Origin: Alkalihalobacillus deserti
GTDB taxonomy: Bacteria > Bacillota > Bacilli > Bacillales > Bacillaceae_D
Length of the DNA stretch: 64,000 nucleotides
Assembly: GCF_020734105.1 (NCBI RefSeq)
Contig: NZ_JAJAFR010000007.1
Location: forward strand, 62,001 to 126,000
Direction of reading: 5' to 3'
The notes under the pieces are model-generated. The model ran no database searches and was not told where the DNA came from. It was given only the letters and a program-made list of their open reading frames with translations. Every line of letters begins with the position of its first letter. Position 1 is the first letter of the stretch. The position numbers and the translations under genes are program-made. This document shows, in pieces, positions 28,101-36,897 of the stretch.

Positions 28101-28389
28101 CTTAAAAGCAGGAGGAACAGGACTGAACCTAACAGGTGCAGATACGGTCATCTTATATGATATCTGGTGGAACCCGGCGGTCGAGGAGCAAGCTGCAGAC
28201 CGAGCTCACAGAATGGGGCAGAAAAAAAATGTGAAAGTGATCAAGCTCGTGGCCCGTGGCACCATTGAAGAAAAGATGAATGAGCTCCAAGAAAAAAAGA
28301 GAGATCTCATTGCAGAGATTGTGGATTCAGAAGAACAAGCATCAGTATCATTAACAGAAGAGGATATTCGTGAGATTCTGATGAGATAA
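25174..28389 (+). CDS. SWIM zinc finger SNF2-family helicase
   Basis: A 1071-residue Swi2/Snf2 ATPase. A SWIM zinc finger (C67-x-C69-x9-C79-x-H81) lies at the N-terminus. A long beta-rich SNF2-associated region follows. The helicase core starts near 620 with DDMGLGKTLQS (about 643), has DEAQAFKN (about 745), TGTPVENSLEELWS and FLLRRIKEDVL, and ends with the C-lobe AGGTGLNLTGADTVI and DRAHRMGQKKNV. Such proteins (HepA/YqhH-like) move along or remodel nucleic acid-protein complexes. AAAGGAAAG precedes the ATG. It is separate from the SF1 helicase unit by composition and spacing. Confidence 0.92.
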   Translation: MEIKINHKMIKEICGTVSFKRGDSFYRSNKVTFNQYSPDSCEATVSGNVDFYVTIVKGETEDIQMKCSCPTLANFQKSCQHIAAVLLAIYGLQRQGTSLSTVQVEPSNYGELTEDFMSLFKDRPTRTSGHQLYFEKRKVLTVRFTSKPVLIGKDQYLLGMEVEIGNTKVQNIRDFLRNVKQGKPSEVSPAFTYDPNIHCFAIETDAVIHQLIRVIHDEKAFLEAMPYASDDTATNQILLIPSSSWEDLVPLLTKASFVSLMHDGHFFERFQLVEGTPPIQFTFEETESADYQLTIKGFERMVVLNFYSAVLCDGKVFQLEGQDCERLYELKQMLTSPSKNHIPIPHEQINFFLEKIVPGLKKMGEVQLSKALSREILKPPLIAKLYLDRLKNRLLVGLEFQYENVIIQPLESRYIPTGPMIIRDLEREEEILQLIEESGFFKTDGGYLMQNEALEYEFLYHVVPKLQPIVQIYATTAVRNRILKKNAHPRIRVKVNEKERTNWLVFKFEMDGIADKQVKEILAALEEKRKYYRLQNGSLLSLETKEMEEIHRFLNAVPLQDQDLEASLNMPMIQGLKFLDSVDDSQVFKAEESFHQFFDHLLNPGNLEFEVPQDLDPVLLDYQKRGYKWMKTLASYGFGGVLADDMGLGKTLQSITFIVSELSRIRKRSESVLIVCPSSLTYNWLHEIMRFAPELQAVVIDGNKLDREQLLNNTKELDVMITSYPLLRRDIKWYEKQTFHTIFFDEAQAFKNPVTQTARAVKRIKAEHRFGLTGTPVENSLEELWSIYHVVFPQLFLGLKEYSQLSRKKIARRVRPFLLRRIKEDVLSELPEKVESLVSAELLPEQKKLYMAYLAKLRHETLKHLDKDTLRKNRIKILAGLTRLRQICCHPSLFVDGYKGSSAKFEQLLQIAEESRISGRRVLIFSQFTKMLELIGRELTMRGQTYFYLDGQTPSEERLDLCNRFNDGERELFLISLKAGGTGLNLTGADTVILYDIWWNPAVEEQAADRAHRMGQKKNVKVIKLVARGTIEEKMNELQEKKRDLIAEIVDSEEQASVSLTEEDIREILMR

Positions 28390-28396
28390 TAAGATC

Positions 28397-28444
28397 AAGG
28401 TTTCTGACCCCCAGTGCTTAAGGCACTGGAAGTTCAGGAACCTT
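28397..28444. repeat. REP-like palindrome / SNF2 gene terminator
   Basis: AAGGTTTCTGACCCCCAGTG and CACTGG...TTCAGGAACCTT pair imperfectly around TTAAGG and lead into TTTT. This is a member of the CCTGACCCCCAGTGC palindrome family. Confidence 0.65.
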
Positions 28445-28518
28445 TTCTGTGTGGATAGTATAACGCGTAACGGACACAGGAGACCTTATTTCACAAAATA
28501 ACGTTCATTTCTAAATTT

Positions 28519-28567
28519 AGCGGACACAGGTTCCTCTATTAGGAAAATAGAGGAACCTGTGTCCGCT
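28519..28567. repeat. Perfect 22-bp inverted repeat
   Basis: AGCGGACACAGGTTCCTC plus TATT is mirrored exactly across AGGAA, ending in CCTGTGTCCGCT. A related half (CGGACACAGGAGACC) lies at about 28469. It could be a bidirectional terminator or a mobile palindromic repeat. Confidence 0.7.
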
Positions 28568-28743
28568 TGTACCGCGAAAGAAGCCAGTTTTATGAGAATA
28601 ACGGCCTCTGAGTCCCCTGACCCCCCAAATCAATATTAACTTATCAGACCGTTTTCGTATGCTGATTGTAGTGTTAATTGATTAAAGATACTATATCATG
28701 TCTGCTATTATATTTTATCAAATGTTTTGGGAAGGTCTAGTAC

Positions 28744-28785
28744 AAAACCCCTAGTACTTACTAGATGTATGATAATAGGGGTTTT
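28744..28785. terminator. Hairpin with A/T tracts
   Basis: AAAACCCCTA pairs with TAGGGGTTTT; the arms give a bidirectional terminator-like structure. Confidence 0.5.
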
Positions 28786-28841
28786 ATCTTAGCCCATATT
28801 TAAATCTAATTTCTTGTTGTTACTTTGAGAAGGACCGAGAA

Positions 28842-28884
28842 GGTTCCTGCCTCCAGCACTTTAAAGCGCTAGAGGACAGGAACC
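28842..28884. repeat. REP-like palindrome
   Basis: GGTTCCTGCCTCCAGCAC and GCGCTAGAGGACAGGAACC surround TTTAAA. It is the same family as 2796 and 56799, with base changes in both arms. It lies next to the 3' end of the leftward gene at 28905. Confidence 0.65.
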
Positions 28885-28904
28885 AAATCAAACCAGGCAC
28901 CCAC

Positions 28905-29150
28905 TCATGTATTATTTCTAACTTCATAAAATAAATCCTCGAAATCAGACCATCTTATTTTTCGTTTTAAATACTCTCGAAAGGAATAGCTACTTTTTTC
29001 CTGAGGGTTATTGTAAAGGGATGAGATAAAGATTTGCAAACGAGCTTGAATCATAAAATAATAACGATCAGTTGATCCTACTACAGGGATTTCAGTAACT
29101 TTTACTTTCTGCCCCGTCACATTTCTGAACTCAATTCTCTTATAAAACAC
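28905..29150 (-). CDS. Small protein of unknown function
   Basis: An 81-residue protein starting with GTG after AAAGAGG. It reads FYKRIEFRNVTGQKVKV, PVVGSTDRYYFMIQARLQIF and SFREYLKRKIRWSDFEDLF. It is soluble, basic-aromatic and predicted alpha/beta. I do not recognise the family, but the start context and codon pattern look genuine. Confidence 0.55.
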   Translation of the reverse strand: MFYKRIEFRNVTGQKVKVTEIPVVGSTDRYYFMIQARLQIFISSLYNNPQEKSSYSFREYLKRKIRWSDFEDLFYEVRNNT

Positions 29151-29287
29151 AGTATCAGCCTCTTTTTACCCGTTTTATTTATATTATAACCAATCACCTT
29201 AGAACATGTCTAAAGTAATCTTAGATTCTACGTCTTTCTAAAACAAAAAAAACAGATTCATGTTTTAGAATCTGGTTAAGCTAAAAG

Positions 29288-29332
29288 GAGGCCACTGAAA
29301 AATAGTTGACTTTTACTTTTTTCAGTGGCCTC
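29288..29332. terminator. Strong terminator, nspC side
   Basis: GAGGCCACTGAAAAA pairs perfectly with TTTTTCAGTGGCCTC. It lies about 55 bp past the stop of the leftward nspC gene and could work in either direction. Confidence 0.8.
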
Positions 29333-29385
29333 GTTAAAGGGCGTCATCTGTGGGATGTTACCATCACAGAATGCCTATTATTATA

Positions 29386-30513
29386 TTACGCAAGTCTCAT
29401 CTTAAAATCTTGGTAGCCAAATTCACGCACGATACGATAATCTCCATCTTTATCTTTAACGGCGATAGCTGGTAATGGCATGCCGTTAAACGTGGTGTTT
29501 TTGACCATCGTGTAGATGGCCATATCACCAAACACTAATCGATCTCCATTTTTTAATGGCTGATCAAATGAATATTCTCCAATGACATCGCCTGCAAGAC
29601 AAGTTTGCCCGCCAAGTCGATACGTGAATGGCTTCTCGTTTGCTTCCCCTGATCCAAGAAGGGGAGGGCGGTAAGGCATTTCTAACACATCCGGCATATG
29701 GCAGGTTGCAGAAGTGTCAAGGATCGCAATCTCCATATCGTTTTCTAGTTGATCAAGAACCGTCGTGACGAGAAAGCCGGCATTTAGAGCAATCGCTTCT
29801 CCTGGTTCAAGATACACTTCCAAATTGTACTTATCTTGCATTCTCTTAATACATTTTTCGAGTAATGCAATGTCATAATCTTCTCTTGTAATGTGATGAC
29901 CGCCGCCAAAGTTGATCCATTCCATCTGTGTTAACCAAGGTCCAAACTTCTCTTCAATTGCATTCAAAGTTGTTTCTAAGTCGTCAGAGTTTTGCTCGCA
30001 AAGTGTATGGAAATGAAGCCCTGACACACCATTAAGCAAATCTGGACGGAAATGCTTGATCGTTACACCAAAACGAGAACCAGGTGAGCATGGATCATAG
30101 ATCGAATGCCCAACCTGCGTAGAGTGCTCAGGATTGATACGCAAGCCTACTTTTTTTCCAGCTTGAAGCACTTTGTCTTTAAACTTTTCAATCTGTGAAA
30201 AAGAATTAAAGATAATATGATCACAATAGGAGATAATTTCATCAATCTCATCATCTCGATAAGCAGGGGCAAAGCAATGATTTTCTTTGCCCATTTCCTC
30301 ATGACCAAGCCGTGCCTCATATAACCCGCTTGATGCTGTACCACTTAAATACTTCCCAATTAGTGGATACATCGTCGACATCGAAAATGCCTTTTGTGCG
30401 AGGATAATTTTCGAATCTGTCCGTTCCATGACCCCGCATAGGACCTTAAGATTCTTTTCTAGCAGACTTTCATCTACTACATAACAAGGTGTTGGTAGTT
30501 CTTCAAAACGCAT
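29386..30513 (-). CDS. nspC: Carboxynorspermidine decarboxylase
   Basis: A 375-residue PLP enzyme of the alanine racemase-fold decarboxylases. The PLP lysine is K41 in ILAQKAFS. Other family blocks are GLRINPEHS, PGSRFGVT, GLHFHTLCEQ, INFGGGHHI, EPGEAIAL and GQTCLAGDVIGEY. It removes CO2 from carboxynorspermidine or carboxyspermidine in the alternative spermidine pathway. The real start is the ATG at 30511-30513, one base after the stop of the synthase gene, so the two are translationally coupled. Confidence 0.93.
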   Translation of the reverse strand: MRFEELPTPCYVVDESLLEKNLKVLCGVMERTDSKIILAQKAFSMSTMYPLIGKYLSGTASSGLYEARLGHEEMGKENHCFAPAYRDDEIDEIISYCDHIIFNSFSQIEKFKDKVLQAGKKVGLRINPEHSTQVGHSIYDPCSPGSRFGVTIKHFRPDLLNGVSGLHFHTLCEQNSDDLETTLNAIEEKFGPWLTQMEWINFGGGHHITREDYDIALLEKCIKRMQDKYNLEVYLEPGEAIALNAGFLVTTVLDQLENDMEIAILDTSATCHMPDVLEMPYRPPLLGSGEANEKPFTYRLGGQTCLAGDVIGEYSFDQPLKNGDRLVFGDMAIYTMVKNTTFNGMPLPAIAVKDKDGDYRIVREFGYQDFKMRLA

Positions 30514-30514
30514 A

Positions 30515-31750
30515 TTAACGTACAGTCTCCAGTTGACGCTTGATCGGCTCAGAATCGACAAGCTCTGGGTTAAAGCTTTCTTTCCATGGCAATCCCCATT
30601 TGTTCAATGCATCCATAAACGGATCTGGATCGAATTCTTCGATATTGAATACGCCTGCTTTATTCCATGTTCCAGTCATCAGCATCATCGCACCAATCAT
30701 CGCAGGAACACCAGTTGTGTAAGCGACTGCCTGTGAGCCTACTTCTTGATAGCATGCTTCATGGTCACATACATTGTAGACATAATACGTTTTCTCTTTT
30801 CCATCCTTTTTCCCTTTAAAGATACAACCGATGTTCGTTTTACCCTTTGTACGTGGGCCAAGTGAAGATGGATCCGGTAACATGGCTTTCAAGAATTGCA
30901 GCGGAACGATTTGTTTTCCTTCATATTCAATTGGCTCAATAGAAGTCATACCGACATTTTCAAGACATTTTAAATGAGTTAAATAACTTTCACCAAATGT
31001 CATAAAGAAACGAATTCGTTTAATACCAGGAATATTTAAGGCAAGAGACTCAAGTTCTTCGTGATGTAATAAATACATATCTTTTTCGCCGATTTCAGGG
31101 AAGTTATAAACTCGCTTAATTTCCATCGGTTTCGTTTCGATCCATTCACCATTCTCCCAATAGCTTCCGTTGGCAGAAACTTCACGGATATTGATCTCAG
31201 GATTGAAATTTGTAGCAAAAGGATAGCCATGATCTCCTGCGTTGCAGTCAAGAATATCAATATATTCAATTTCATCAAAGTGATGCTTTACGGCATGGGC
31301 AGAAAATACACCTGTCACACCAGGATCAAAGCCACTGCCTAAAAGGGCTGTAATCCCAGCCTTTTCAAAACGCTCACGATAATCCCACTGCCACTTATAT
31401 TCAAATTTCGCCGTATCTTCCGGCTCATAATTGGCTGTATCCATATAATTCGTTTTTGTGGCAAGGCACGCATCCATAATCGTTAAATCTTGATACGGCA
31501 ATGCTAAATTCATCACGATATCTGGTTTTACCTCTACAATTAAAGCAATTAACTCATCCACATTATTTGCATCGACCTGTGCCGTTGTAATTTTCGTTTT
31601 CCCGCCATCTAGTTTCGCTTTTAAGTCATCACATTTCGATTTTGTACGACTAGCAATACAAATCTCTTCAAATACCTCGCTGTTTTGTACACATTTATGA
31701 ATGGCTACTGACGCCACCCCACCACAACCAATAACAAGTGCTTTTCCCAT
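30515..31750 (-). CDS. Carboxynorspermidine synthase (saccharopine dehydrogenase family)
   Basis: A 411-residue NAD(P)H-dependent enzyme. The Rossmann motif is ALVIGCGGVASV at the start. Other features are NLALPYQDLTIMDACL, MDTANYEPEDTAKFEY, LLGSGFDPGVTGVFSAHA and a Lys1-like C-terminus. With nspC downstream it forms the two-step route that condenses aspartate semialdehyde with a diamine and decarboxylates the product, replacing S-adenosylmethionine-based spermidine synthesis. AGGAGATATGGAAA precedes the ATG. A hairpin with U-run lies in the leader. Confidence 0.92.
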   Translation of the reverse strand: MGKALVIGCGGVASVAIHKCVQNSEVFEEICIASRTKSKCDDLKAKLDGGKTKITTAQVDANNVDELIALIVEVKPDIVMNLALPYQDLTIMDACLATKTNYMDTANYEPEDTAKFEYKWQWDYRERFEKAGITALLGSGFDPGVTGVFSAHAVKHHFDEIEYIDILDCNAGDHGYPFATNFNPEINIREVSANGSYWENGEWIETKPMEIKRVYNFPEIGEKDMYLLHHEELESLALNIPGIKRIRFFMTFGESYLTHLKCLENVGMTSIEPIEYEGKQIVPLQFLKAMLPDPSSLGPRTKGKTNIGCIFKGKKDGKEKTYYVYNVCDHEACYQEVGSQAVAYTTGVPAMIGAMMLMTGTWNKAGVFNIEEFDPDPFMDALNKWGLPWKESFNPELVDSEPIKRQLETVR

Positions 31751-31870
31751 TTTCCATATCTCCTAACTAAATAGATTTTGCAAATAAAAGAGAAGTCCGT
31801 ACAACCTGACATAGTAATAGCTTATCTGCTGAGGATGTCTTTAGCAAAAGAACGGCTCAAAAGATTTTCC

Positions 31871-31917
31871 ACAACAAAAAAGCAAGTGTAAAACGCACCA
31901 TTGCGCACAACACTTGC
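31871..31917 (-). terminator. Leader terminator/attenuator of polyamine operon
   Basis: Read leftwards, GCAAGTGT pairs with ACACTTGC and an inner GTGCGCAATGGTGCGT-type stem, followed by TTTTTTGTTG. It stands about 120 bp before the synthase start with no gene behind it up to 32650. It may be an attenuator for the polyamine operon or the end of an unseen small transcript. Confidence 0.6.
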
Positions 31918-32454
31918 TAAGATATCATTATCAATATTAAAAAAGCAGGAATAATTCCATGACCAAAAATTATATGTATGGTATCTAGTCATAAAAAAGT
32001 CTAAACCATTATGATAGAAAGCTCTTTTATATTTAAAATATCTTAATAGGATCAGAGTCTATATAGCAAATAATTACTTTTTAGCACTCTTATTGACCGT
32101 TTCACAAGTTGATGTGCAAATGCACTTGGTTGTAAAGTAACCAACTTATAAAATTTGAGCTTTTAACTCAATCAATAAGGCAACTTAAGTTGCCAGTCGG
32201 CATTTGACCCAGCTGTCCGTATGGCTTTAACTTACATAAGTAAGTGGTCAAAATTATCTGCTTGGAAAGACCTGCTGTAGTAAATATTAGCTTTCCAATT
32301 AATGCTTCTCTAGATTATCAACATATAATTAAAATATCAATAGGCATATAGAAAAAAAACTGAAAAAAGTATGACAAGAAAAATAATTCGTAGAATCACT
32401 ACTTTATGGAATGGTTATTTCTTGAAAAGAGGTTCTAGATTATCCTTGTTTGAG
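31918..32454. other. Intergenic region with clustered small palindromes
   Basis: No gene is seen. Three stems occur in a row: GTGCAAATGCAC (32114-32125), TTGGTTGTAAAGTAACCAA (32126-32144) and the perfect palindrome GGCAACTTAAGTTGCC (32179-32194). A weak -10-like TATAAT on the minus strand near 31970 may serve the polyamine operon. Confidence 0.45.
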
Positions 32455-32502
32455 GTGTCTGACCCCCGCCGCGTTAAAAACAAGCATTAGGGGTCAGCAG
32501 AC
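32455..32502. repeat. Decayed REP-like palindrome
   Basis: GTCTGACCCCC and TAGGGGTCAGCAGAC form the arms; the core is altered. A further half-site, GTGTCAAGAGCAGGCACC, lies at 32656-32673 just before the DUF2397 gene. Confidence 0.6.
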
Positions 32503-32687
32503 TAGTACTTTACCTGAAGTTACCCATTATGAATACAAGGGTCAAATTAGTTAAATGTCTAAACCTAACAATCTATTTTTCGCTTATTATTTGATACAAT
32601 AGTATTGATTTGACTTTTTTCGTGCTGAAATATCTATTTATGATAATTTTTTAACAGTGTCAAGAGCAGGCACCTTAGAAGGAAAAG

Positions 32688-33317
32688 GTGATCAATGTGG
32701 AGCGGTATCCATCAAAACGTGTCAAAGAAGCAACGTATTTAACGGCGGAAAAGGCTTGGAGTTATCGGGCGATTTTACGTTATTTTTACATACAGCATGC
32801 ACGAATGCGCGAGTTTTTGTTTCCAGAGGAAATCTTAGCTTTTTTACGGAACGATTATGCTTTTCATTCCTATGAGATGGACGAGCTTCATCAGGATTTG
32901 GATGCATTAGTGAGATGGGGGAACCTAATTGCACGTCAAGAATTAGGAAAATCGAAGACGATTGAGGAATTCAAAAAAAAGCGATTTCGCTACCAATGCA
33001 CCCCATACACGGTTGAGTTTGAACGGATGTTAATTCAATTAGAGGATGTAGGGGAATCGTTTGGAGGTTCATTAGAGAAAAAGCAATTTGAAAGACTGTA
33101 TCAAGTGCTTCTTCGTGTCGAAGGGATTGTCAACCGAACGTCTGTTGAATCCGACGAAGAGTGTGCGCAAATAAGGAATGATGTGTTAACGTATTTTCGG
33201 CAAATTAACTGGGGTCAGGCACCATTTTCTGAGGTTAGAGTGGCACAGCAGTTTGCTAGAGTGAGAGGGCGTGGAATTGCGAATAATCATTCAAGCCTAT
33301 ACAGGGAGGTCTCATGA
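32688..33317 (+). pseudogene. Truncated DUF2397 (TIGR02677) protein, JetA-like
   Basis: The 209-residue frame matches the N-terminal part of DUF2397/TIGR02677 proteins: EATYLTAEKAWSYRAILRYF, FLFPEEILAFLR, ELHQDLDALVRWGNLIA, TIEEFKKKRFRYQCTPYTVE and FERMLIQLED. In full systems this protein, about twice as long, is a kleisin-like JetA subunit of a Wadjet defence subtype, alongside DUF2398, an SMC-like ATPase and DUF2399. None of those genes is present. Near 33210 the frame runs into GGGGTCAGGCACC, a half palindrome, and becomes unrelated. The start is GTG 32688 or 32697. It is a remnant, probably non-functional. Confidence 0.65.
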
Positions 33318-33720
33318 TAGGGACGTGCGAGTCAGGTGGGGTGGTTGAAGGCAAAGTATATCAAATCAAACATCATACACTAAATTAGTTGTTTAGAAGA
33401 GAAGAAGTAAAGCTAACATCTATCGGCCTGCTTTCATAGAAGTGATCATCGACGGAGTGCAGTACAGTCATGTATTAACATTGTTAGGATTGAGAAAGAA
33501 GAAGAGGCGGACGACCTAAACACTATATAGCAGAAATTCTTCAAGGTTCAAAAGGGTTTGTAAGAGTATTATCAAAAGTTACAAGATGATTAGCGGAGAA
33601 ATGGCAATGAAACGGTCAGGATTAGGAGAACTGTTCCAAAAGGACGCTTGTTGGTTGAGTACTCCGATAAAAATCGGGAAAACTTATTGAAATCTTATCC
33701 ATCTATGTTTGGGTAATTAA
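33318..33720 (+). pseudogene. Unidentified decayed coding sequence
   Basis: Open patches in shifting frames read RPAFIEVIIDGVQYSHVLT, RGRPKHYIAEILQGSKGFV and, at the end, KGRLLVEYSDKNRENLLKSY followed by PSMFG and a stop. They look like fragments of one gene broken by several frameshifts. I cannot name it; it could be another piece of the system that contained the DUF2397 gene or something unrelated. Confidence 0.3.
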
Positions 33721-33810
33721 AGAGCTTGAAAAAAATTTGCGGGGCCATTTCATTTAATAATCGTTTATTCGACACATGTCAGGCCCCTTTTTTTGCTGAA
33801 AGCGAATGGT

Positions 33811-35013
33811 TTACACTCCCGGCGTAAGCTCTTTATTGAATGATTTCTTTTTCCCGTGCAGAAAATAGTACAAACTGGTGCAAATCAACACGACAATCGC
33901 TAATGTCACATATAGATTTCGGTAACCGATGAATGGAATGAGACTCCCAAGTAGGAAAGGTCCAATACCCATGCCTAAATCAAAACAAATCCAGAAAGTT
34001 GAAGTGGCAATTCCAACCCGATGACGAGAAGCCCTCTTGACTGCGATCGCTTGTGACGCTGATTGCAAATTACCAAATCCAAGTCCTGCTAATGCTCCGG
34101 CTATTAGTAAAGTAATCTCGTTCTCCGCCTGACTTAAAACAAGTAAGCCTGCTATAAATAAAATAAAAGCGGGGAACATGACAATGTTATCTCCCTTTGT
34201 ATCAAGTATTCTGCCAGTGAACGGTCTTGACATGAGAATAAAGACAGAATACACAATAAAAAAGTAACTTGCCGCAGATAATAAATTAATCTCCATTGAA
34301 TAGGACGCGAGAAAAGATAGAATACCAGAATAGCAGATCGCCAAGATCCCTGCCATAGCAGCAATCGGAAGCGCTCTTTTATCGATGAAGTTTTTTAACT
34401 GAAACCCTTTCACGTCTTCGCGTTGCTCGCTTGTTAACTCCACTTTAGGGATGGAAGTAAATAAGGATAATAGGATACAAATAAAACACAAAAACGTACA
34501 AACGATAAAAATCATGCTCATATTTCCCATTTGCATAATGAAAACGCCGATAAACGGTCCGATTGCCGTTGCCAGAATTAAACTTAATGAATAATAACTA
34601 ATTCCTTCTCCTTGTCGATCGACGGGGATAATGTTCATAATACTGATTTGCAGCACAGATATCGCGATCCCCATTACCAAACCTTGAACAAAACGGATTA
34701 AGATTAAGGCGTTCAAGTTTTCGATTGAAAAGAAAAGCAGAGAAACAACAAAGCTTAAAACGAGTCCAATATACAGCAGTTTTTTCCGTCCAATGATGTC
34801 AAGATACTTTCCTGTAATAAAGCGGGCAGTAAGGACCCCGATAACGAAAATACTAGCCGCCAGCCCTGCCTTACTTTGCGAGGCATCGAAATTTTCCAAC
34901 ACATATCCTGTTATCGTTGTCATCGTTAAAAAATACAGTAAAGCAAGTAAGAAAGTAGTCTGCCAAATGATAATAAAATCTTTAGTCCACAATCGTGGTT
35001 TAGAAGTTTGCAT
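33811..35013 (-). CDS. MFS transporter
   Basis: A 400-residue major facilitator with twelve hydrophobic segments. The loop 2-3 motif reads GKYLDIIGRKKLLYIG and the loop 8-9 repeat GRILDTKGDN. The start at 35013 (MQTSKPRLWTKDF) follows GGGGTCC; the upstream frame lacks a site. The family exports drugs or moves small metabolites by proton antiport. There are no informative neighbours, so the substrate is open. GGGGCC/GGCCCC with T-tracts at 33740-33797 may be a shared terminator. Confidence 0.85.
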   Translation of the reverse strand: MQTSKPRLWTKDFIIIWQTTFLLALLYFLTMTTITGYVLENFDASQSKAGLAASIFVIGVLTARFITGKYLDIIGRKKLLYIGLVLSFVVSLLFFSIENLNALILIRFVQGLVMGIAISVLQISIMNIIPVDRQGEGISYYSLSLILATAIGPFIGVFIMQMGNMSMIFIVCTFLCFICILLSLFTSIPKVELTSEQREDVKGFQLKNFIDKRALPIAAMAGILAICYSGILSFLASYSMEINLLSAASYFFIVYSVFILMSRPFTGRILDTKGDNIVMFPAFILFIAGLLVLSQAENEITLLIAGALAGLGFGNLQSASQAIAVKRASRHRVGIATSTFWICFDLGMGIGPFLLGSLIPFIGYRNLYVTLAIVVLICTSLYYFLHGKKKSFNKELTPGV

Positions 35014-35319
35014 GCTAAGGACCCCAGTACTCTTGTTTTTAACTGAATGAATAAATCTGACTTCTAGCAATTTCTAAAAAGACTATTCAAGTATAAAATG
35101 AATGAAAATCTTTGAGGTGCTAGTCCTCAGGGTAACGTTATATAAAGTATTTCAACTACAGAAATTATATCACGATTTAAGGGATAGTAACTTATAGAAG
35201 GAGTATTCTGTTAATCAGAAAAATCTGTTACTTGTTGTATTCGAGAAGTGATAGCGCATCTTTTTCTTTTTGTTGGGGAGGAAGAAATAAATCAATTGAG
35301 GAAAAGGGGAGGAAACAAA

Positions 35320-35387
35320 GGTCTACCGGCATTTCAAGCTGTCGAGAAGCTAAATTTTCGACAACTTGAAATGCCAGCAGTTAGACT
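35320..35387. repeat. Long imperfect inverted repeat
   Basis: GTCTACCGGCATTTCAAGCT and its near-complement AGCAGTTAGAC preceded by CTTGAAATGCC enclose GTCGA...TCGAC. The stem of about 28 bp with a small loop would be very stable. It lies upstream of the MFS gene and its role is unknown. Confidence 0.6.
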
Positions 35388-35599
35388 TTTAAAGATGTAG
35401 CGAACGGAGCCATTGCAAGTCTTATAGAGTACCTTTTTATACGAAAGCTAAGGCGTAAGTCCTAGTTTTCATTCATCGTGGTGTTTGCTAAAACATGGGG
35501 GTTTTGAACACGCTCTTATAGTTATGTCTGTAAATACTAACATTTGGAATTAAGGCATTATTTTCAAGTCGTGCATGACTAGTGTTGCCATACAATTAT

Positions 35600-36535
35600 T
35601 CAATTGGATGAAGGTTTTATGGTGGATTTATCCATAGGGAAATACTCCATAAATTTTCTTGATGTGGAAGAGAGATAACGTTCTTTCAACCAAATTAATG
35701 CAGAAGGTCTCGCCATGATAGTTGGATTTATGATCTCTTTAAATATAAGGTCTGTGTTGGGTATGAGGTTTATCGCTGATTTCGGGACAATGGTAATGCC
35801 TATATCATGATTAGCCCAAATTAATAAAGTCATAATGTCACTGCTTTCGCAGATGATCTTAGGTTCAAATCCGTTATTTAGACATGCATTCTGAAGGATG
35901 TCAACTGTGTATATATCTTGGTTATACATAGAAGTGCCTTTTTGTCTTCTTAGTAACATTAGAGGCTTGTCTTCTAGTTCTGATAGCGTAATAGTATTTG
36001 GATCGTCTCCATGATTCCACTTACTACTCATCGCAACAACCAAAGGTTCATCAGGTAAATGAATCATATTGAAAATACTCGTATCAATAGGAAACCTAAC
36101 GATACCTAATTCGATAATTCGATTTTCTAACAACTCCATGATTCTGTTAGGGTCACCCTCCCAGACTTGAAATTGGACTTCGTGATAATGTTTTTGAAAG
36201 TCACGGATCCTCTCTGGTAGAAGTTTGGCTCCGAGTGAAGCAATCGTGCCAATGGATAAGGTCCCCTTCGTCCCTTCAGAAAGTTCCTTCATTTCTTCCA
36301 AAGTACCAGACATTAACTCTAATATTTGTTTAGCACGACTATATAGTAATTTACCTTCTTCTGTGATAATTAACTTTCGAGTGTGTCTCTCAAATAGAGT
36401 TACACCTAATTCGCTTTCTAATAACTTTAATTGTTGACTTAACGGTGGTTGAGCCATATGTAAGCGTTTAGCTGCTTGTGAAATTTTACCTTCTTCTACT
36501 ATGGTAGTGAAGTACCGTAGGTGTCGAATATTCAT
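35600..36535 (-). CDS. LysR-family regulator
   Basis: A 311-residue LysR regulator. The helix-turn-helix reads GKISQAAKRLHMAQPPLSQQ and LKLLESELGVTLFERHT. The C-terminal substrate domain has GTLSIGTIASLGAKLLP and ELGIVRFPID. AAAGGATG precedes the ATG at 36535. It is divergent from a leader sequence identical to that before the tctC pseudogene at 50296, so it was probably the regulator of that tricarboxylate-type transport and catabolic locus before the locus was split. Confidence 0.9.
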   Translation of the reverse strand: MNIRHLRYFTTIVEEGKISQAAKRLHMAQPPLSQQLKLLESELGVTLFERHTRKLIITEEGKLLYSRAKQILELMSGTLEEMKELSEGTKGTLSIGTIASLGAKLLPERIRDFQKHYHEVQFQVWEGDPNRIMELLENRIIELGIVRFPIDTSIFNMIHLPDEPLVVAMSSKWNHGDDPNTITLSELEDKPLMLLRRQKGTSMYNQDIYTVDILQNACLNNGFEPKIICESSDIMTLLIWANHDIGITIVPKSAINLIPNTDLIFKEIINPTIMARPSALIWLKERYLSSTSRKFMEYFPMDKSTIKPSSN

Positions 36536-36589
36536 TTGAACATCCTTTCCTATGTAAAATAAATACATACTATTATAATGTCTTCATTA

Positions 36590-36897
36590 TTTAAGACTAG
36601 GATTCTTATCCTTCACACTTTAGCTGCTTATTAATTCATATGATAAGGATATAAATATTGAATGTAAAGAGTATTTTTCAGAATATTACAAATGTGCTAC
36701 ATTGATAATATATTCATGGTGCAAATCTAAAGAAGGGAGAGTACACAAGAAAGTTCTCAGTTTTATTCTTATAGAGTCACTATTGAAAGCGGTTTCTTAG
36801 GTTGTGGCGATATTAGATAGCCATTCTATCATTTTATTCGCAAGAGGGTCAACGAACTTTTAACCAATCTAAAACTTAATTAGAAAAGATGGAATGA
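36590..36897. repeat. Direct repeat copy 1 (tctC leader)
   Basis: This segment matches 49985-50293 with only scattered differences. It contains AATATTGAATGTAAAGAGT, the run TTACAAATGTGCTACATTGA and a cre-matching TTGAAAGCGGTTTCT at 36783-36797. In copy 2 it leads into the tctC pseudogene; here it breaks off into unrelated sequence after GATGGAATGACGA. Together the copies bracket about 13 kb. Confidence 0.85.

Noticed and set aside
32114..32194. T-box or riboswitch upstream of the DUF2397 remnant
   Set aside because: Three small stems occur but there is no T-box sequence, no specifier loop and no intact gene downstream.
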